Source: an uncultured Collinsella sp. (GTDB taxonomy: Bacteria; Actinomycetota; Coriobacteriia; Coriobacteriales; Coriobacteriaceae). Taken from it: 5,065 bases of DNA. A program made the position numbers and the translations under genes. A model generated the notes under the pieces. It was not told where the DNA came from and made no database searches. It saw only the letters and a program-made list of their open reading frames with translations. Positions 1-5,065 of the stretch are shown piece after piece; positions within the stretch are counted from its first letter, which is position 1; each line of letters begins with the position of its first letter. Location: positions 1-5,065 of the forward strand of contig CABSBK010000103.1 of assembly GCA_902475865.1 (NCBI GenBank), read 5' to 3'.

Positions 1-15
1 AGCCGAGTCACCGCA

Positions 16-100
16 GGCTGGGGCGGGAGGCGGTCCTTTCTCTCGGAAAACTTCGCGAAGCCCAGTTTCCGAGAGAAAGTGTCCGGCTCCCGCCCCGGCC
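16..100 (-). repeat. Long nested inverted repeat (hairpin) downstream of carB, possible terminator
   Basis: Two stacked inverted repeats share one centre. The outer arms at 16-29 and 87-100 pair over 14 positions with one G-T wobble. The inner arms at 36-49 and 66-79 pair perfectly over 14 positions (CTTTCTCTCGGAAA with TTTCCGAGAGAAAG). Between them 30-35 and 80-86 are partly complementary (CGG with CCG). The centre holds a further small palindrome, CTTCGCGAAG (51-60). The structure starts 12 bases past the carB stop, where an operon end or mRNA-stabilising hairpin would sit. Neither strand has a T-run after the stems, so it is not a textbook intrinsic terminator. A dispersed palindromic repeat is the main alternative. 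Confidence 0.75.
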
Positions 101-112
101 GGACAGCTCGAC

Positions 113-3427
<3,315 letters not shown>

Positions 3428-3428
3428 G

Positions 3429-4874
3429 TTAGTTCTCCTCGGTCTCGGTCGCGGCGGAACCGTTCTCGGCGAAATTCCAGCCGGCAAGGCGGTCCTTGGC
3501 GGTATCGATGTCCAGATAGTTCTCCTCGCCGTCCATGAGTCGCGTAAAGGCGGTAAAGAGATAATGGGCATCGGTGGGGCCGGGCGATGCCTCAGGGTGA
3601 TACTGGACCGAGAAGCACGGCGCGTCGAGCAGCTGGATGCCCTCGGCGGTGCCGTCATTGAGATTCACATGCGTCAGGCGAATGCGGCCGAAACGCTCGT
3701 TCATCACGACCGGCGCGATACCGCGGCGCACCCAGGCGCGCAGATCGCCATCGGCCGCGTGCTCGGTCTCGCCGCCCGAAAGCTCGGGAACAAGCTTGCC
3801 CAGGCTGGGGAACAGCAGGCCGAAGCCATGGTTTTGCGCGGTAATCTCCACGCGGCGACTGACCAGATTCATAACCGGCTGGTTGCCGCCACGGTGACCG
3901 AATTTGAGCTTTTCCATCTGGGCGCCGCACGCCAAGCTGATCATCTGGTGACCAAGACAAATGCCAAAGATTGGCACCTTGCCGATCAGCTGCTGCACCT
4001 GCTCGTAGGTCTCCACCACGGCATCGGGGTCGCCGGGGCCATTGGACAAAAAGACGCCATCGGGATTCATGTCGAGCACCTGACGCGCGGGCGTATCCCA
4101 CGGCACGACGGTGAGGTTGCAGCCGGCACGGACCAGGCCCTCCAGGATGCCGCGCTTGACACCGCAGTCGTAGGCGACCACTTTGTGGCGGGCAGGAGCG
4201 ACAGGGGCAAGCGCAAAGTCATGCGTAGCGGGCAGGTCGCTCGCGGCAAAAGCGTGGGGCTCAGGGCAGCTCACGGTCTTGACCAGGTTCTCGCCGACCA
4301 GCGTAGGCGCGGCGGACAGGCGCTCGGCAAGCTCGTCGACGTCAAAGATCTCCGTCGAGATTATGCCCATCTTGGAACCGTTGTCGCGCAGGTGGCGCAC
4401 GAGAGCGCGGGTGTCGACGCCCTCAATAGCGACGATGCCGTGTGCACGCAGGTACTCCGGCACGCTGACGGTCGAGCGCCAATTAGAAGGCGTGGCGCAC
4501 ATGTCGTGGACGACCATGCCGCGCATGGCGGGAGCGCTCGCGGGGCGAGCGGTATCGCCGGGGAAGGCCGACTGGACATCGGTCTCGTCAATGCCGTAGT
4601 TGCCGATCTGCGGATAGGTCATGGTTACGATTTGGCCGGCATAGCTCGGGTCGGTCATGACCTCAAAGTAGCCTTCGAGCGACGTGTTAAAGCAGACCTC
4701 GCCGGTTGCGGTACCCTCGGCACCGCATGCACGGCCATAAAAAATGGTCCCATCCTCAAGATACAGGATGCAGGGACCGCAGGTGCCCTTGCTGGTTTTA
4801 GCCAGCATACGCTGGCACAGCTCGCTGGGCGCGACGGTGCGGGCGGCAGCGCCCGTAATATGGTTGTTCGCCAT
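3429..4874 (-). CDS. carA: Carbamoyl-phosphate synthase small (glutamine amidotransferase) subunit (CarA), complete
   Basis: Hydrolyses glutamine and delivers ammonia to CarB. The protein is 481 aa, about 100 longer than E. coli CarA (about 382). The CPSase small-chain N-terminal domain starts near residue 34 ([39 protein letters not shown]). The class I glutaminase domain begins near 231 ([13 protein letters not shown]) and carries LSNGPGDP (276-283), the nucleophile Cys306 in GICLGHQ, the [11 protein letters not shown] motif, QNHGF (347-351), and His426 and Glu428 in [10 protein letters not shown]. The catalytic triad is complete, so it should be an active amidotransferase. The extra length comes from about 33 residues at the N-terminus, about 36 residues between QNHGF and THVNLNDG, and a C-terminal tail after about 447. 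The ATG at 4874 was chosen because AAGGAG lies four bases upstream. The in-frame GTG at 4895 lies in the loop of the leader hairpin, and the internal Met23 has no visible Shine-Dalgarno. The stop is TAA. First gene of carAB; expression is probably controlled by PyrR. Confidence 0.98.
   Translation of the reverse strand: MANNHITGAAARTVAPSELCQRMLAKTSKGTCGPCILYLEDGTIFYGRACGAEGTATGEVCFNTSLEGYFEVMTDPSYAGQIVTMTYPQIGNYGIDETDVQSAFPGDTARPASAPAMRGMVVHDMCATPSNWRSTVSVPEYLRAHGIVAIEGVDTRALVRHLRDNGSKMGIISTEIFDVDELAERLSAAPTLVGENLVKTVSCPEPHAFAASDLPATHDFALAPVAPARHKVVAYDCGVKRGILEGLVRAGCNLTVVPWDTPARQVLDMNPDGVFLSNGPGDPDAVVETYEQVQQLIGKVPIFGICLGHQMISLACGAQMEKLKFGHRGGNQPVMNLVSRRVEITAQNHGFGLLFPSLGKLVPELSGGETEHAADGDLRAWVRRGIAPVVMNERFGRIRLTHVNLNDGTAEGIQLLDAPCFSVQYHPEASPGPTDAHYLFTAFTRLMDGEENYLDIDTAKDRLAGWNFAENGSAATETEEN
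3435..3440 (-). promoter_or_regulatory. Ribosome binding site of carB, inside the end of carA
   Basis: GAGGAG forms the two Glu codons just before the last Asn codon of carA, seven bases ahead of the carB ATG. The junction reads GAGGAGAACTAACATG, so ribosomes ending carA finish on top of the carB start. This supports translational coupling and settles the carB start at 3427. Confidence 0.88.
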
Positions 4875-4878
4875 AGTT

Positions 4879-4884
4879 CTCCTT
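4879..4884 (-). promoter_or_regulatory. Ribosome binding site of carA
   Basis: AAGGAG lies four bases (AACT) before the carA ATG. It settles the choice of ATG at 4874 over the in-frame GTG at 4895. Its AAGG half pairs with CCTT at 4911-4908 in the leader hairpin, so folding of that hairpin would mask it. Confidence 0.85.
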
Positions 4885-4911
4885 CCCGGTCTCACAGGAC
4901 CGGCTTAAAGG
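4881..4911 (-). promoter_or_regulatory. PyrR-binding RNA hairpin in the carA leader, overlapping the ribosome binding site
   Basis: Read on the minus strand, the leader runs CCTTTAAG, then CCGGTC, loop CTGTGA, GACCGG, then GAAGG. This gives a perfect 6-bp upper stem (4903-4898 with 4891-4886), an asymmetric internal loop (TAAG opposite G) and a lower stem CCTT/AAGG (4911-4908 with 4884-4881). From memory, PyrR-binding elements have a CCTTTAA 5' arm, an internal bulge and a TCCNGNGAG upper loop. Here TCCTGTGAG (4899-4891) fits. The usual G after GAG is A, which turns a G-U closing pair into U-A and keeps the stem. The 3' arm contains most of the carA Shine-Dalgarno, and there is no room for a terminator before the ATG. 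The likely mode is therefore PyrR with UMP/UTP blocking ribosome entry, as described for the Mycobacterium smegmatis pyr leader. The structure is seen; the PyrR role is inferred. Confidence 0.85.
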
Positions 4912-4927
4912 TGTGTAGTTAGGCCTC

Positions 4928-4943
4928 GCGGTATTCTAACCGC
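4928..4943 (-). repeat. Short perfect palindrome GCGGT-N6-ACCGC in the carA upstream region
   Basis: On the minus strand GCGGT (4943-4939), TAGAAT (4938-4933) and ACCGC (4932-4928) form a 5-bp inverted repeat around a 6-base centre that resembles a -10 box. It may be an operator over a promoter, or a small RNA hairpin if transcription starts further upstream. The -35 position for TAGAAT (ATGCCA at 17 bases) is poor. The palindrome is certain; its function is unknown. Confidence 0.45.
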
Positions 4944-4963
4944 AAGCATCGCCCATGGCATTA

Positions 4964-4992
4964 ATTACATAGAATTGTTTACAAAATGATAA
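4964..4992 (-). promoter_or_regulatory. Candidate sigma-A-type promoter for carAB
   Basis: On the minus strand TTATCA (4992-4987, 4 of 6 to TTGACA) is separated by exactly 17 bases from TGTAAT (4969-4964, 5 of 6 to TATAAT). Transcription would begin near 4957, giving a leader of about 80 bases that includes the PyrR hairpin. The region is AT-rich and other -10-like hexamers occur, notably TAGAAT at 4938-4933 and CATAAT at 5000-4995, so this is the best-spaced choice and not a proven start. Confidence 0.4.
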
Positions 4993-5065
4993 TTATGACT
5001 TCCTGTGCATAATGATTTTTCTGGGACGGGGATTAAAAAATTATTCTGAGAGCAGGGCTTTGTCG

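Noticed and set aside
3428..3658. Upstream extension of the carB frame by 77 codons into carA
   Set aside because: The extension is Pro/Arg/Ser-rich shadow sequence, while the ATG at 3427 has a strong Shine-Dalgarno and matches the normal CarB N-terminus.
4875..4895. Alternative GTG start for CarA adding seven residues
   Set aside because: The GTG lies in the hairpin loop with no Shine-Dalgarno before it, and the added residues are translated from the hairpin arm and the ribosome binding site itself.
5014..5065. Possible intrinsic terminator of an upstream gene near the run of A/T at 5033-5045
   Set aside because: There is a T-run on the minus strand, but no GC-rich stem precedes it that I can pair.
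4912..5065. Possible small gene or divergent plus-strand promoter in the AT-rich upstream region
   Set aside because: No open frame with a ribosome binding site is seen, and plus-strand -10-like hexamers lack a -35 at workable spacing.

Overview
The window is a compact, two-gene carbamoyl-phosphate synthetase operon read entirely on the minus strand, with its control region at the right end and a large hairpin at the left end. The coding DNA is visibly GC-rich with a strong third-position G/C bias, while the upstream region is AT-rich. Together with the CarB C-terminal domain (an INTPYG...RGDGY effector-domain loop resembling high-GC Gram-positive CarB) and a PyrR-type leader placed over a ribosome binding site, this suggests an actinobacterium. 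The style of the proteins recalls Coriobacteriia such as Collinsella. That placement is inference from memory, not from a search.

Layout in the direction of transcription (right to left). Bases 5065-4912 are an AT-rich intergenic and promoter region with no convincing gene. A plausible sigma-A-type promoter lies at 4992-4964, and a short palindrome at 4943-4928 surrounds a second -10-like TAGAAT. Bases 4911-4881 form a hairpin that matches the PyrR-binding RNA element. Its 3' arm contains the carA Shine-Dalgarno, which implies translational repression by PyrR when uridine nucleotides are plentiful. carA (4874-3429) encodes the glutaminase subunit, and carB (3427-113) encodes the large synthetase subunit. 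The two genes are one base apart, with the carB Shine-Dalgarno inside the last carA codons. Just beyond the carB stop, bases 100-16 form a long nested inverted repeat without a T-run.

How the genes work together: CarA hydrolyses glutamine and passes ammonia to CarB. CarB uses two ATP and bicarbonate to make carbamoyl phosphate for pyrimidine and arginine synthesis. The key residues are present in both subunits, so both should be active. The CarB C-terminal domain offers allosteric control of the enzyme, and the PyrR element offers control of its synthesis, both from the pyrimidine side.

No wholly new system is visible. The most interesting points are the PyrR hairpin that hides the carA ribosome binding site, the nested hairpin after carB, and a roughly 36-residue insertion in the CarA glutaminase domain.
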